A DNA stretch of 64,000 nucleotides from CAWVWD01 sp965662365 (GCA_965662365.1 CBFIHR010000016.1:1-64000), one strand, 5' to 3'. Shown: positions 36,690 to 45,633, counted from the stretch's first letter. A program made the numbers and translations. The notes: generated by a model from the sequence alone, not told the origin.

Positions 36690-36831
36690 TTAGTGATTGT
36701 TTTTTACTGATTAGTTTTTTAGTGTTGAGTCCGTATGATTCGTAATTATTGTTTATTTATTTGATAATCTTATTAAAATCATGGAACGAGCTGACCACCA
36801 AAAACTAATTACTAAAAAAACTAATCATTAA
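36690..36831. repeat. Period-15 inverted tandem repeat abutting the histidine-kinase start
   Basis: The left arm 36690-36729 is two 15-mers (TTAGTGATTGTTTTT, TACTGATTAGTTTTT) plus TAGTG. The right arm 36800-36831 is the complementary pair (AAAAACTAATTACTA, AAAAAACTAATCATTA). The arms match at roughly 85 percent, with a spacer of about 70 nt. The right arm ends 3 nt before the kinase ATG. Confidence 0.7.
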
Positions 36832-36834
36832 AAA

Positions 36835-38259
36835 ATGGCGATAGTCACCCCAATAACTAAATTTCAACGTCGGTATATTCTTCCTTTTTTGGCAATTTTG
36901 ACGCTAATGGCATCCGCACTGGTGTGGATTACACTAAAGCAACAGGCAAATTTATTGGATAATGAATTGCAAAAAAAAGGACGAGTCGCTGTCGAGAAAT
37001 TATCTGAAATGAATAAGGTCAATATTCTTTTAGAGGATATGAAAAAGGGTGAGTTAATCGACTTTGTAAATAGTGATGAGGATATCGTTAACGCAGCAGT
37101 TTTTGATCAAGTTGGCGTATTGATGTTATCTTATGAAGATACTTTCTTGTTGTCACCTCAAATTACCTTGAAGACAGCAGGAGAAATTAATTTAGAAAAT
37201 GAATGGCTATTAACCACGCCGATTATTGATAATACGAATAACTTTTTAGGAACGGCTGCCGTAAAAATATCGAGAAGTCGTGTATTAGAAATATTGGAGG
37301 CAGCAGCAATTAAATTGATTGTCATCACGATAGTTGTCGCTCTTATTATTGCTGGTGTTGTCTATTGGTTATTAGCTCGAATCCGTTCGATGGCTAATCA
37401 GGAAATTAAACGTGCGAAAGAAATACAAACCGCTTATAATCAGTTACAAAATTTACAAACGACCTTGCGTCAAGCAAATGAGACCTTAGCGGTAAAAGTC
37501 GCCGATAGAACTAAAGCCTTAGAACACACTCATCAAGAATTACAACACGTAAATAAGGAGTTAAAAGATTTTGCTTATATCGTTTCGCATGATTTAAAAG
37601 CACCGCTTCGAGCGATTTCGTCCTTGACGAATTGGATTATTGAGGACTATGAGGCGGCTTTTGATGAAGATGGACAGGAACAATTGAGATTGCTCAAAAG
37701 TCGTGTGTCGAGAATGTATCAGTTGCTGGAAGGTATTTTGAGCTATTCGAGAATTGGTAGAGGAAAAGAACAAAAAGAAATTTTGGAGCTGAATCAACTT
37801 GTGAGCGAAGTGATTACTACCTTGTTGCCTTCAGAGCATTTTGAAATCGAGATCATCGGTAAGTTACCGCCAGTTTATGCTGATCAAACGAAGATTTATC
37901 AAGTTTTTCAGAATATTATCAGCAATGCGATCAAGTACAACGATAAACCTGTCGGTAAAGTGACGATTTCGTGTGAGACAAATCCTGAAGATCAATTACA
38001 TTATTTCAGTATCACAGATAATGGAAAAGGAATCCCGGAGGAAGATTATGCCCGAGTATTCAAATTTTTTCAGACCTTAGAAAATGATAAGAATTCTATG
38101 GAAAGTACCGGTGTTGGTTTGACATTAGTTCAAAAAGTGATTAAGAAATATGGCGGAAGTATCAGCGTCACGTCAAAGGTCGGTGAGGGGACAACTTTTA
38201 TTTTCTCGCTGCCTCCCGTAACGGACGATCATCAACAATTTAGCGAAAGCGAAAAGTAG
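36835..38259 (+). CDS. Membrane sensor histidine kinase
   Basis: 474 residues. A membrane helix at about 13-33, a ~120-residue extracytoplasmic sensor region, a second helix at about 157-180, then a coiled coil. The HisKA phospho-acceptor is FAYIVSHDLKAPLRAI (His about residue 249). The HATPase domain shows NIISNAIKYND, DNGKGIPEEDY, FKFFQ and TGVGLTLVQKVIKKYGG. All catalytic boxes are intact. No response regulator is adjacent, so it is an orphan kinase; the lone receiver at 20071 is one candidate partner by inference only. Confidence 0.93.
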   Translation: MAIVTPITKFQRRYILPFLAILTLMASALVWITLKQQANLLDNELQKKGRVAVEKLSEMNKVNILLEDMKKGELIDFVNSDEDIVNAAVFDQVGVLMLSYEDTFLLSPQITLKTAGEINLENEWLLTTPIIDNTNNFLGTAAVKISRSRVLEILEAAAIKLIVITIVVALIIAGVVYWLLARIRSMANQEIKRAKEIQTAYNQLQNLQTTLRQANETLAVKVADRTKALEHTHQELQHVNKELKDFAYIVSHDLKAPLRAISSLTNWIIEDYEAAFDEDGQEQLRLLKSRVSRMYQLLEGILSYSRIGRGKEQKEILELNQLVSEVITTLLPSEHFEIEIIGKLPPVYADQTKIYQVFQNIISNAIKYNDKPVGKVTISCETNPEDQLHYFSITDNGKGIPEEDYARVFKFFQTLENDKNSMESTGVGLTLVQKVIKKYGGSISVTSKVGEGTTFIFSLPPVTDDHQQFSESEK

Positions 38260-38265
38260 AACCAT

Positions 38266-38356
38266 AAAAAAGAGGTTTTTTCGAAAATCAGAAGTTTCAT
38301 AAATTTGAATTCAGTGATTGATTACTTTTTGACTTTTGAGAAAACCTCCTTTTTTA
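38266..38356. terminator. Shared terminator between the kinase gene and smpB
   Basis: Arms at 38266-38282 and 38338-38355 pair with one bulge and one mismatch around a 55-nt loop, flanked by A and T runs on both sides. It sits between convergent genes. Confidence 0.5.
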
Positions 38357-38369
38357 TCCATGCCACCCT

Positions 38370-38840
38370 TTATCCATACTGTTTTTTAATTCTATCCATT
38401 TGGCGTTTGCTGTCTCGTTCTTTCATCACATTTCGTTTATCGTAAGATTTTTTACCAGTTGCCAATGCAATTTCGACTTTTGCCATACCTCTCTCGGATA
38501 AATACAAACGATACGGCACAATTGTTACCCCTTTTTCGACAACTCTTCGTTGTAATTTTTTTAATTCTCTCTTGTGTAACAACAGTTTTCGTACACGTAT
38601 AGGATCGTGATTATTGTACGTTCCTTCGGTGTATTCTGATATGTGCATACCGTAAATGAACAATTCGTCGCCTTTGAAACGACAATAGGCTTCTGTCAAA
38701 CTCGCTTTCCCTAATCGAATCGACTTGATTTCCGTTCCTGTTAATTGTATCCCTGCTTCTAAAACGGCATCAAAAAAGTATTCGAACTTCGCCTTTTTAT
38801 TCTTAATATTAATATTTTTTATATATTTATGCTTCGTCAT
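38370..38840 (-). CDS. smpB: SsrA-binding protein
   Basis: Binds tmRNA and delivers it to stalled ribosomes (trans-translation). 156 residues, with the OB-fold motif YEYFFDAVLEAGIQLTGTEIKS in a close variant (KFEYFFDAVLEAGIQLTGTE) and the basic C-terminal tail SYDKRNVMKERDSKRQMDR. It starts 6 nt after the batD stop in the same direction, so the two form an operon. Confidence 0.96.
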   Translation of the reverse strand: MTKHKYIKNINIKNKKAKFEYFFDAVLEAGIQLTGTEIKSIRLGKASLTEAYCRFKGDELFIYGMHISEYTEGTYNNHDPIRVRKLLLHKRELKKLQRRVVEKGVTIVPYRLYLSERGMAKVEIALATGKKSYDKRNVMKERDSKRQMDRIKKQYG

Positions 38841-38846
38841 ATTTTT

Positions 38847-40547
38847 CTAATTTTCAATTGCGGTAATAACTGCCTTTGCTTGATTATACGCCTTTTTCAT
38901 CGCTGCTTCATCTCCACCGATACCCGCAAAAACCGCCAGTTCACAATTATTTAATATTTCAATAAATTGGTCGATTTGTGAGGTTTCGACCCTGTTTTCT
39001 AATAGCTTAGAACGAATATTCTCCTTCGAAAGTTCAGCACGATTGATAACTAATTTATCACTGACATATCCCCAAAGTGCTTTACTAATTTCATCATAGA
39101 ATGCTCGTTGCTTGCCAGCGTTTAAGTGTATTTCGGCTTTCGCCAAACGTTGTAAAGCGACCTTATCGGCTTGACTAATTTTAACTAAAGTCGGATCTCG
39201 TTTTGCGTCCGCAAGGCGTTTTTGTTTAATCAATAACGCAATCAAAAGACCAATAAACGGTAAAGCTAACAAAATCCAGAACAGAATCGAGCCAAAGAAA
39301 TTTGATGTTGTTCTGAAAGTCGTTGTCCCGAAAATTGTCTTGATGTCTCTAACACCGTCATCCGTAAAATCTTCGTTACTGTTATCTTGAATTTCGCCAC
39401 TTCCTTTTGTAATAATAATCTCGAAAGTATCGGCACTGATTGTTTCAAATTGCTCTGAATTTGTGTCAAAGTAAGTGAACTTTGGAACATATTGAAACTT
39501 ACCAGTTTTTTTAGGCACAAGTTGGAAAGTCATTACTTTTCGACCGACAATTATATTATCATTTTCTTCGGTATCAGAGTTTATAGCAGGATCATAGACT
39601 TCAAAGTATTTTTTAAGTTGTTCTAAATCAGGTACTTGAATTGCCTTCATGTCACCAGTTCCGATAATATCCCAAGTCAGAGTTGTAGATTCGTCCGTGC
39701 TGAGTTTTTCTTTAATTAAAGTTGCATCAAAATTAAAACGACCAACGCCACCGATAAAATCTTTTGGCGTATCTTCAAATGCCCTTACAGGAAAAACCGT
39801 AGCTTTACTGACGACTTCTGTTTCAAAAACCTGTGGAAAATTCCCACTTTTATCCAGTACTTTCACGAAAACAGCCAATTCATCGATATTAATTTCTCCT
39901 TCACGCTGCGGAAAAACTGCATATTTTCGAATAGGCTGCACCACGTACTGTTGACCATTAACGACTTCGATACGTTCGCCTAAGCGAAAAAAGTTAATCG
40001 GTAAAGCATACGTTCCCGAAAACTTTGGAACGCTTAAGACGTCTGCACTTAATAATTTTTTCTTAGAATATAGATTGAAAGTAACTTCGACTTGTTGACC
40101 GATATAAGCCTCCTCTACACTAAATTCTGGTTTAATAAAAATCGGCTGTTGTTCTCCTGCCAACGTTGGGTTTTCTTTAATCACCTTAACCTTAATCGGC
40201 GTTGTTGTATAAAGGCGATTTCCGACTTTTATACTCGCTTTTTCAATTGTGAGTTGTCCAACTTTTGTCGCACGGATGCGATAAGTATAGGCGAAAGATT
40301 GCGACAAGCGACCATTAACAAAAGTTTTGCTGACCATTGTCGAAGGACCAGAAACGATTTGAAAATCTTTGAAACTGGGCGGACGAAAATCTTCACCATT
40401 GCCATTTTCTAAAGTAAATGTGACTTCCAGTGTTCCGCCTTTGACGACCTTTTTCGCATTTGCTTGCGCCACAAATTGTACTTTCCCTTGTGCGGAAAGT
40501 GCAAAAGCTACACAACTTAACAATAATAGAATCCCTAATCGCTTCAT
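38847..40547 (-). CDS. batD: BatD-family exported membrane protein
   Basis: 566 residues. A signal peptide (ends near ALSAQG), BatD Ig-like strands (ANAKKVVKGGTLEVTFTLENG, read in parts) repeated over about 20-390, one membrane helix at about 420-445 and a cytoplasmic C-terminal domain. In other Bacteroidota BatD belongs to the MoxR-bat aerotolerance cluster; here no moxR, batA, batB or batC lies in the window, and it instead precedes smpB by 6 nt. A -7-like box lies at 40580-40587. Confidence 0.85.
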   Translation of the reverse strand: MKRLGILLLLSCVAFALSAQGKVQFVAQANAKKVVKGGTLEVTFTLENGNGEDFRPPSFKDFQIVSGPSTMVSKTFVNGRLSQSFAYTYRIRATKVGQLTIEKASIKVGNRLYTTTPIKVKVIKENPTLAGEQQPIFIKPEFSVEEAYIGQQVEVTFNLYSKKKLLSADVLSVPKFSGTYALPINFFRLGERIEVVNGQQYVVQPIRKYAVFPQREGEINIDELAVFVKVLDKSGNFPQVFETEVVSKATVFPVRAFEDTPKDFIGGVGRFNFDATLIKEKLSTDESTTLTWDIIGTGDMKAIQVPDLEQLKKYFEVYDPAINSDTEENDNIIVGRKVMTFQLVPKKTGKFQYVPKFTYFDTNSEQFETISADTFEIIITKGSGEIQDNSNEDFTDDGVRDIKTIFGTTTFRTTSNFFGSILFWILLALPFIGLLIALLIKQKRLADAKRDPTLVKISQADKVALQRLAKAEIHLNAGKQRAFYDEISKALWGYVSDKLVINRAELSKENIRSKLLENRVETSQIDQFIEILNNCELAVFAGIGGDEAAMKKAYNQAKAVITAIEN

Positions 40548-40579
40548 CTGAAAATTAAATTACCTGTTCTATATTTTAG

Positions 40580-40587
40580 CAAAAATA
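40580..40587 (-). promoter_or_regulatory. batD-smpB -7 box
   Basis: TATTTTTG on the minus strand, 33 nt upstream of the batD ATG. Confidence 0.45.
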
Positions 40588-40773
40588 CAAAGACTCTGAT
40601 AGATTTAAAGAAATATACTTGAATCCGGCATTTAAAATCAATATATCTATTATTTTAATATCTTAATCGAAAGTGCTGTTGTATTTTTTAACAAAAATGA
40701 ATACATTCCGTAGGTAAATGTGTAAGTAAATATTCAATCATAAATTTTCAATAATTAAAATAAAGGAAAAACT

Positions 40774-41337
40774 ATGTCAATATACATATTAGCAGGAGTG
40801 TCCGTGTTGTTCTTAATCATCGGAATGGTGATGTACAATGGTTTGATTTCAAAAAAAAATAAGGTCGAATATGCGTTTAGTAGCATTGATGTCATGCTCA
40901 AGAAACGCCACGATTTAATTCCTAACTTGGTCGCTGCCGTTAAGCAATATATGACACATGAGCGAGAGTTATTGACACAAGTCACCGCTTTGCGTACTGA
41001 GGTGATGAATCCAAAACTTTCAGAAGCACAACGCTTTCAGGCAGAAGGTAAATTATCCTCAATGTTAGGCAAAGTACAGGTAGCGGTTGAAAATTATCCA
41101 GATTTGAAAGCAAATACCAACTTTTTACAATTACAAGCAGCGATGAACGAAGTCGAAGAACAAATTTCTGCTTCTCGTCGTGCGTTCAATGCATCGGTGT
41201 ACGACTATAATAATAGCGTCGAAATGTTTCCAACGAATATTCTTGCAGGAATTATGGGCTTGCGTCGTCGTGCTTCGTTTGAAATCACAGAAACCGAAAG
41301 AGCGAACGTTGACGTCAATCAGTTGTTTGGAAGTTAG
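40774..41337 (+). CDS. lemA: LemA family protein
   Basis: 187 residues. An N-terminal membrane helix (about 4-22) followed by the LemA helical domain with VEYAFSSIDVMLKKRHDLIPNLV (read in parts) and VYDYNNSVEMFPTNILAGIMG. Function in bacteria is poorly known. A clear AAAGGA lies 7 nt before the ATG, one of the few good Shine-Dalgarno sequences in the window. Terminator at 41370-41401. Confidence 0.93.
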   Translation: MSIYILAGVSVLFLIIGMVMYNGLISKKNKVEYAFSSIDVMLKKRHDLIPNLVAAVKQYMTHERELLTQVTALRTEVMNPKLSEAQRFQAEGKLSSMLGKVQVAVENYPDLKANTNFLQLQAAMNEVEEQISASRRAFNASVYDYNNSVEMFPTNILAGIMGLRRRASFEITETERANVDVNQLFGS

Positions 41338-41369
41338 TCGCTTTCTCATAACCTCATAAAATAATTTGA

Positions 41370-41402
41370 AACGTCATTATTGGAAAAATAGTGACGTTTT
41401 TT
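41370..41402 (+). terminator. lemA terminator
   Basis: AACGTCATTAT (41370-41380) pairs with ATAGTGACGTT (41388-41398), one G-U pair, followed by TTTTTATT. Confidence 0.8.
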
Positions 41403-41425
41403 ATTTTGAGATTTTTAATAAAAAA

Positions 41426-41453
41426 ACCGCAATTTTTAATCAAAAATTGCGGT
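41426..41453 (-). terminator. Orphan minus-strand intrinsic terminator
   Basis: ACCGCAATTTTT (41426-41437) pairs perfectly with AAAAATTGCGGT (41442-41453) around AATC. The T run (T7) follows only on the minus strand. No annotated minus-strand gene ends here. Confidence 0.7.
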
Positions 41454-41764
41454 AAAACCTCTAATTATAAAACCACTAAACAAGCACGATGCTTATTATT
41501 CTCATCGTAATTGACTGTATAATAAAATTTTAGAGAATTAGTTTAGGAAAAAGGCTTAAAAGTTGGTTTTTAAATTCTTTTAACAGAATTTAATATCGTT
41601 GTTTATGTCCAATTGGTTTAATTTAGTATTTCATTTGAATAGTTTCATACCCAAAATTCTTATTATTTCCTCAACTGAATGATTTGAAAGTCTATTTTCT
41701 TAATATGAAAAATTATACTTTCAAAGTTATTTGCACTTGTTCATTTATCTGAAAATATGCCTTG

Positions 41765-41908
41765 ATGCTTCGTGCTAAAAGTACGGTTGTAGAAATGATT
41801 TTGAATCGAAAAAAGAAAAAGTATCTGAAGGCTTTAGTGAGCGGGAGAAAGGACGGGCTGCACTTGGATTTGGTGGGCGAATTACCGTTTGATTTATTTG
41901 ATAAATAA
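41765..41908 (+). CDS. Possible small basic protein
   Basis: A 47-codon frame from ATG 41765 to TAA, beginning MLRAKSTVVEMILNR, with a KKKK run and an acidic/hydrophobic end GELPFDLFDK. It lies in the only GC-richer part of the 659-nt gap. There is no ribosome-binding site, and other frames through the patch are also partly open (one reads SEREKGRAALGFGGRI), so it may be a degraded gene fragment. Confidence 0.25.
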   Translation: MLRAKSTVVEMILNRKKKKYLKALVSGRKDGLHLDLVGELPFDLFDK

Positions 41909-41966
41909 TATATTGAAAAAAGTCAACTTTTGTAACTAACCTCACAAAATCCACTTTCACTTTTCC

Positions 41967-41974
41967 TACCTTTG
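41967..41974 (+). promoter_or_regulatory. -7 box of the small membrane-protein gene
   Basis: TACCTTTG, an exact Bacteroidota -7 element 22 nt before the ATG. Confidence 0.6.
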
Positions 41975-41996
41975 GGAATAATAAAAAAGTAAGAAA

Positions 41997-42233
41997 ATGA
42001 AAGAAATTATCAACGATTGGAAACCATTATTACTGATGTCTTTGACATTAGGTTTAGCACCTTTTGCACCGGAGCCGCACTTGTTCGGAAAAATCCGATG
42101 GATCGCAGGTGGAGCAGTCGGTATGCAGCCGATGGACTGGTTTGACTTTTTGATGCATGGAACACCATGGATCCTATTGATTCGAGTATTAGTACTGAAA
42201 GCTATGGGAAAGCTGCCGACGAAATCTGCTTAA
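41997..42233 (+). CDS. Small conserved membrane protein of unknown function
   Basis: 78 residues with two hydrophobic segments (about 9-24 and 52-70) separated by FAPEPHLFGKIRWIAGG and MQPMDWFDFLMHG. The EPH-xxGKxRW and DxxLHG-like pattern is shared by a widespread family of short unnamed membrane proteins, as I recall. Its last 32 nt overlap the convergent NUDIX gene, both stops lying inside the other's coding sequence. Confidence 0.7.
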   Translation: MKEIINDWKPLLLMSLTLGLAPFAPEPHLFGKIRWIAGGAVGMQPMDWFDFLMHGTPWILLIRVLVLKAMGKLPTKSA

Positions 42234-42852
42234 CAATAGCAGTAAACTCACTCAACATCATCGCAGTTGCTCCCCAAACGATATTGCCGTTAACATCGAA
42301 GTATGGCACTTCTTTGAGGGTGACATTGTTCGGTAACGTCAGATTTGTTGTTTTACGGTTGGCTTTATTTAATAATATGGCCAGTGGTGCTTCTACGATT
42401 TGCTGTACTTCGCTGTGTTGTAGCTGAAACGATGGTTTATTCGGCGTAAAGCCAATAAATGGATGTACTAAAAAATTGCTGACCGGGATATATAAATCTG
42501 TCATTTTACCTAAAATAGAAACGGTTGTTTGCGGAACGCCTAACTCTTCTTCGGCTTCTCGCAGTGCGGTGTGTGCTAAGTCTCTATCGGCTTTTTCCAC
42601 CTTTCCGCCCGGAAAACTAACCTGTCCGCTATGTCTATCTTTTGGATTTGTGACCCGTTTCATTAAAGCGATTTTTAAATTTCCATTTTCGGGATACAAC
42701 AAAGTCAAAGTTGCGGCACGTCTGGCGTGAGCCGGAACGTGATAGTTGTTGAGCCAGGCTTTTCTTGTTCCATGTCCCATTTCGTATTGTGCTTCACGTC
42801 CAGGCAAGTCGTTGTGTTCTAAGTGATATTTTAAATCTTTGATTAGCTGCAT
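42202..42852 (-). CDS. NUDIX hydrolase, CoA pyrophosphatase type
   Basis: 216 residues. The NUDIX box GGKVEKADRDLAHTALREAEEELG (read in parts) is complete, and the CoA-specific motif IALMKRVTNPKDRHSGQVSFPGG precedes it directly. That combination marks coenzyme A diphosphatases (NudL type), which cut CoA or its degradation products to phosphopantetheine and 3',5'-ADP. Overlaps the small membrane-protein gene by 32 nt at its 3' end, and lies 44 nt after yafV. Confidence 0.9.
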   Translation of the reverse strand: MQLIKDLKYHLEHNDLPGREAQYEMGHGTRKAWLNNYHVPAHARRAATLTLLYPENGNLKIALMKRVTNPKDRHSGQVSFPGGKVEKADRDLAHTALREAEEELGVPQTTVSILGKMTDLYIPVSNFLVHPFIGFTPNKPSFQLQHSEVQQIVEAPLAILLNKANRKTTNLTLPNNVTLKEVPYFDVNGNIVWGATAMMLSEFTAIVKQISSAAFP

Positions 42853-42896
42853 TTTTTTGATTTTGATCTCTCTTCCTTACTAAAATATTATCGATT

Positions 42897-43670
42897 CTAC
42901 TTTATTTCGAACGTATCTCTATCCATTAAAAATGGTAAACTTTCTCGAACTTTAGCCAAATATTTTTTTGATAACTTGTGGGTGTGAATGGCTTCTGAAT
43001 GTGCTTTTTCAAATAAGGTATCACCTTTGGGATCGATAATCGCAGAGTTTCCGCTGTAATAATTTCCAAAATTATCGGTATTGATGCGATTAACACCAAT
43101 GGTATAAACTTGATTTTCAATCGCTCGTGCGATCAACAAACTTTGCCAATGTTTGACACGAGGCAAGGGCCAATTGGCAAGATAAAGCAACAGATCGTAA
43201 TCTTCTGTGTTTCTTGCCCAAACGGGGAAACGTAAGTCATAGCAAACCATTGGGCAGATTTTCCAACCGTTGAGTTCTACGATTAATCGTTCTGTACCTG
43301 CGGTGAAGTTTTTGTGTTCTCCGCCCATTGCGAATAAATGTCGTTTATCATAAAATTGATAGCTACAGTTTGGACGCATCCAAATCAATCGATTGTAATA
43401 ATTATTTTCTTCTTTGATAATAAGGCTTCCCGCAATGACGGTGTTTGTTGTTTGAGCCATTCGAGCCATCCATTGCATGCTTTTTCCGTCTATGGTTTCA
43501 GCGAATTTTTCGGATTGCATCGTAAAACCTGTGGTGAACATTTCGGGCAAGAGAATTAAATCTGTCGGTTGATGGATATTTTTTATTTTTTTTTCAAATT
43601 GGTTTAGATTCGCATCGACATCTTCCCAGACCAAATCCGATTGTATGATTGTAACTATTAAGTCTTGCAT
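42897..43670 (-). CDS. yafV: Omega-amidase YafV (nitrilase superfamily)
   Basis: 257 residues. The Glu-Lys-Cys triad is visible in LPEMFTTGF, FYDKRHLF and CPMVCYDLRFPVWARN. The sequence follows E. coli YafV closely (YDLLLYLANWPLPRVKHWQ, ARAIENQ), so it most likely hydrolyses alpha-ketoglutaramate and the 2-oxo amide from methionine salvage. Upstream of the NUDIX gene by 44 nt in the same direction, probably co-transcribed. A TAACTTTG -7 box lies at 43692-43699. Confidence 0.9.
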   Translation of the reverse strand: MQDLIVTIIQSDLVWEDVDANLNQFEKKIKNIHQPTDLILLPEMFTTGFTMQSEKFAETIDGKSMQWMARMAQTTNTVIAGSLIIKEENNYYNRLIWMRPNCSYQFYDKRHLFAMGGEHKNFTAGTERLIVELNGWKICPMVCYDLRFPVWARNTEDYDLLLYLANWPLPRVKHWQSLLIARAIENQVYTIGVNRINTDNFGNYYSGNSAIIDPKGDTLFEKAHSEAIHTHKLSKKYLAKVRESLPFLMDRDTFEIK

Positions 43671-43691
43671 AGCGATTCATTTTTTGTTTAT

Positions 43692-43699
43692 CAAAGTTA
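43692..43699 (-). promoter_or_regulatory. yafV -7 box
   Basis: TAACTTTG on the minus strand, 22 nt before the yafV ATG. Confidence 0.5.
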
Positions 43700-43756
43700 A
43701 GAATTGTGTTGAATAATTGATGAAAAATCATTTTTAAATCAATACACCAAAAAAAA

Positions 43757-43787
43757 CTTGTTTTGCATCTTTTAGGCTGTATTTTTG
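43757..43787 (+). promoter_or_regulatory. Promoter of the DUF4837 gene
   Basis: CTTG (43757-43760), 19-nt spacer, TATTTTTG (43780-43787). The -7 box is exact and the -33 box has one mismatch. It gives a leader of about 100 nt. Confidence 0.55.
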
Positions 43788-43890
43788 CTTCGTTGCGATA
43801 AATTTTTAGAGTTTTTAGGAAATAATTTACAACTGTTCAATAACGTCATTACAAAAAGTATTTAAAAGAAGCTACAAAATAATAATCATT

Positions 43891-44994
43891 ATGCGATTAA
43901 TTCATGCACAGAGAATAATGTTTGCGGTATTTATATTTTTCACTTTTTTCTTACCAAACTGTTCTGACCAGCAACGTAGTGGCTTGCGGTCATTGCCTAC
44001 GGCACTCGGTTCGCCGACACAGACATTATTAGTTGTGGATAATGATTTTGATGGAACGGTTGTCGGTGATTCTATTTTATTCAACTTTCAGGCAGCGTAT
44101 CCATTATTACCTGCTCCTGAGCCAATGTTGGATCTAACGGTCTTAAAGTTTGATGACTTTTTTGGTATGAAACAACAGTGGAGAAATATTATTTTCATTG
44201 CTAACCTTGATGAGCCTTCGGCAATAGTGGATTTTATTGAAAATACGATTGGAGAAGAGGCGGTACAAAATGCGAAGGATAACCCAGATTTTAATTATGC
44301 AGCTCAAAATGATCGTTGGGCAAAAAATCAACAGGTCGGGTTCATTTTTGCTCATGGCGAACAACAACTGGCTGACGCTATTTCGCAACGTGCGGAGAAA
44401 ATCATTGAGAAAGTTTATGAAAGTGATAAGCAGATGATCAAGGCGACAACTTATTCAATGGGGTATAATGAAGGTATTAACACTCGATTGAGAGAAGATA
44501 TTTTGATTGATCTGAAAGTACCTGGCGATTATCGAATGGCTTTGGATAAAGACGGTTATTATTGGTTACGTAAAGAAACTCGAAAAACTGACTTAGGGTT
44601 ATTGATTAGAAAATTACCTTATGAAGGTGATTTGCGTGTTGATGAAGCAACGATTTTGAAGTTGAGAAATGATTTTGGTAAAAAATATATTACGTCAACT
44701 GGAGACTCGTACATGACTGTCGATATGGAAAACTTAACGCCACCTGTTTATTACAAAAAAAAGGAGGTCAACGGTAATTTTACACAAGAAGCGAGAGGTG
44801 TTTGGAAAATGCAAAACGGATTTATGGGCGGTGCTTTTATTAGTTATTTGATTTATCACGAACCGACTCAATCTTTGCTATTTTTAGATGGATTTATTTA
44901 CGCTCCCGAGGAACAAAACAAACGCAAGTATATTCAACGTTTAAAAATGATTATGGATTCTGCTACGTTTTTGGGAACATCAAAAATAGAGTAA
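43891..44994 (+). CDS. DUF4837-family lipoprotein
   Basis: 367 residues. An N-terminal hydrophobic segment ends in the lipobox LPNC (Cys about residue 24). The body matches the Bacteroidota DUF4837 family: TLLVVDNDFDGTVVGDSI near the start, WAKNQQVGFIFA in the middle and GGAFISYLIYHEPTQSLLFLDGFIYAP near the end. Function is unknown; probably an inner- or outer-membrane-anchored periplasmic protein. Confidence 0.8.
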   Translation: MRLIHAQRIMFAVFIFFTFFLPNCSDQQRSGLRSLPTALGSPTQTLLVVDNDFDGTVVGDSILFNFQAAYPLLPAPEPMLDLTVLKFDDFFGMKQQWRNIIFIANLDEPSAIVDFIENTIGEEAVQNAKDNPDFNYAAQNDRWAKNQQVGFIFAHGEQQLADAISQRAEKIIEKVYESDKQMIKATTYSMGYNEGINTRLREDILIDLKVPGDYRMALDKDGYYWLRKETRKTDLGLLIRKLPYEGDLRVDEATILKLRNDFGKKYITSTGDSYMTVDMENLTPPVYYKKKEVNGNFTQEARGVWKMQNGFMGGAFISYLIYHEPTQSLLFLDGFIYAPEEQNKRKYIQRLKMIMDSATFLGTSKIE

Positions 44995-45002
44995 GGTATT
45001 TT

Positions 45003-45067
45003 TCCGCAGTGTTCGCAAATATTATAAGCTATTTAAGTTGAGCGACGTATTCAGTGAACTCTGCGGA
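45003..45067. terminator. Stem-loop between convergent lipoprotein genes
   Basis: TCCGCAGTGTTC (45003-45014) pairs with GAACTCTGCGGA (45056-45067) with one mismatch around a 41-nt loop. It may end transcription of the DUF4837 gene or its neighbour. Confidence 0.45.
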
Positions 45068-45085
45068 AGGTTATTTCCCTTTTTA

Positions 45086-45610
45086 CTAATTCGTTAGTTC
45101 CTGTATTTTACGAATAAATATATCAGGCATTCTGACATCTCGGTCATCTTTGAAAATACTCATATCTTTTCCGTTCTCTAAAGTCAGCACCCAGATTAAA
45201 TTTTGAGCAACATCGACTACAAGTGCAGCTTCTTCTATGCCGCCGCTATGCTTTATAAAACCCGACATAAAGACAATATCATCATCTACTCGAATAGGCG
45301 TTTGTACTTCCATTCGTTGTATAAAATCAACATATTTTCCGCCCATGATTGTTTCTAAGCGGGTTTTCATTGGCTCGTTTTCCAGTAAGTTAGTTTCGTA
45401 AGGATATTGACCGTTCATTTCTGATAGAAATGATAAATCAGATCTCTGCTCGATTTTGACGTGTGTTTCAGGAGCAGGTTGATTAATCGTTTGTTGAGCA
45501 GTTTGTTGAACTTGTTCGGTATTTCCGGTTCGTTCGGCTGTTGATTCGTTTGGTTTACAACTCGAAAATCCGACGATTAAAATCATTGTGAATAATAGAA
45601 TGTGGTTCAT
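45086..45610 (-). CDS. Lipoprotein of unknown function
   Basis: 174 residues, with a signal peptide ending in the lipobox FSSC (Cys about 18), a Gln/Thr/Pro-rich linker and a ~120-residue C-terminal domain with no recognised motif. It lies 79 nt after obgE in the same direction, but a 13-bp hairpin separates them. Unrecognised family. Confidence 0.7.
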   Translation of the reverse strand: MNHILLFTMILIVGFSSCKPNESTAERTGNTEQVQQTAQQTINQPAPETHVKIEQRSDLSFLSEMNGQYPYETNLLENEPMKTRLETIMGGKYVDFIQRMEVQTPIRVDDDIVFMSGFIKHSGGIEEAALVVDVAQNLIWVLTLENGKDMSIFKDDRDVRMPDIFIRKIQELTN

Positions 45611-45633
45611 TTTTGTAACTAAAGGGCAATAGA

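Larger units (their letters stand above)
41338..41996. other. 659-nt gene-poor region after lemA
   Basis: It holds the lemA terminator, an orphan minus-strand terminator, a possible 47-codon gene (41765-41908) within a locally GC-richer patch, and the TACCTTTG box of the next gene. A minus-strand small RNA ending at 41426 is possible, but no promoter or fold identifies one. Confidence 0.6.
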
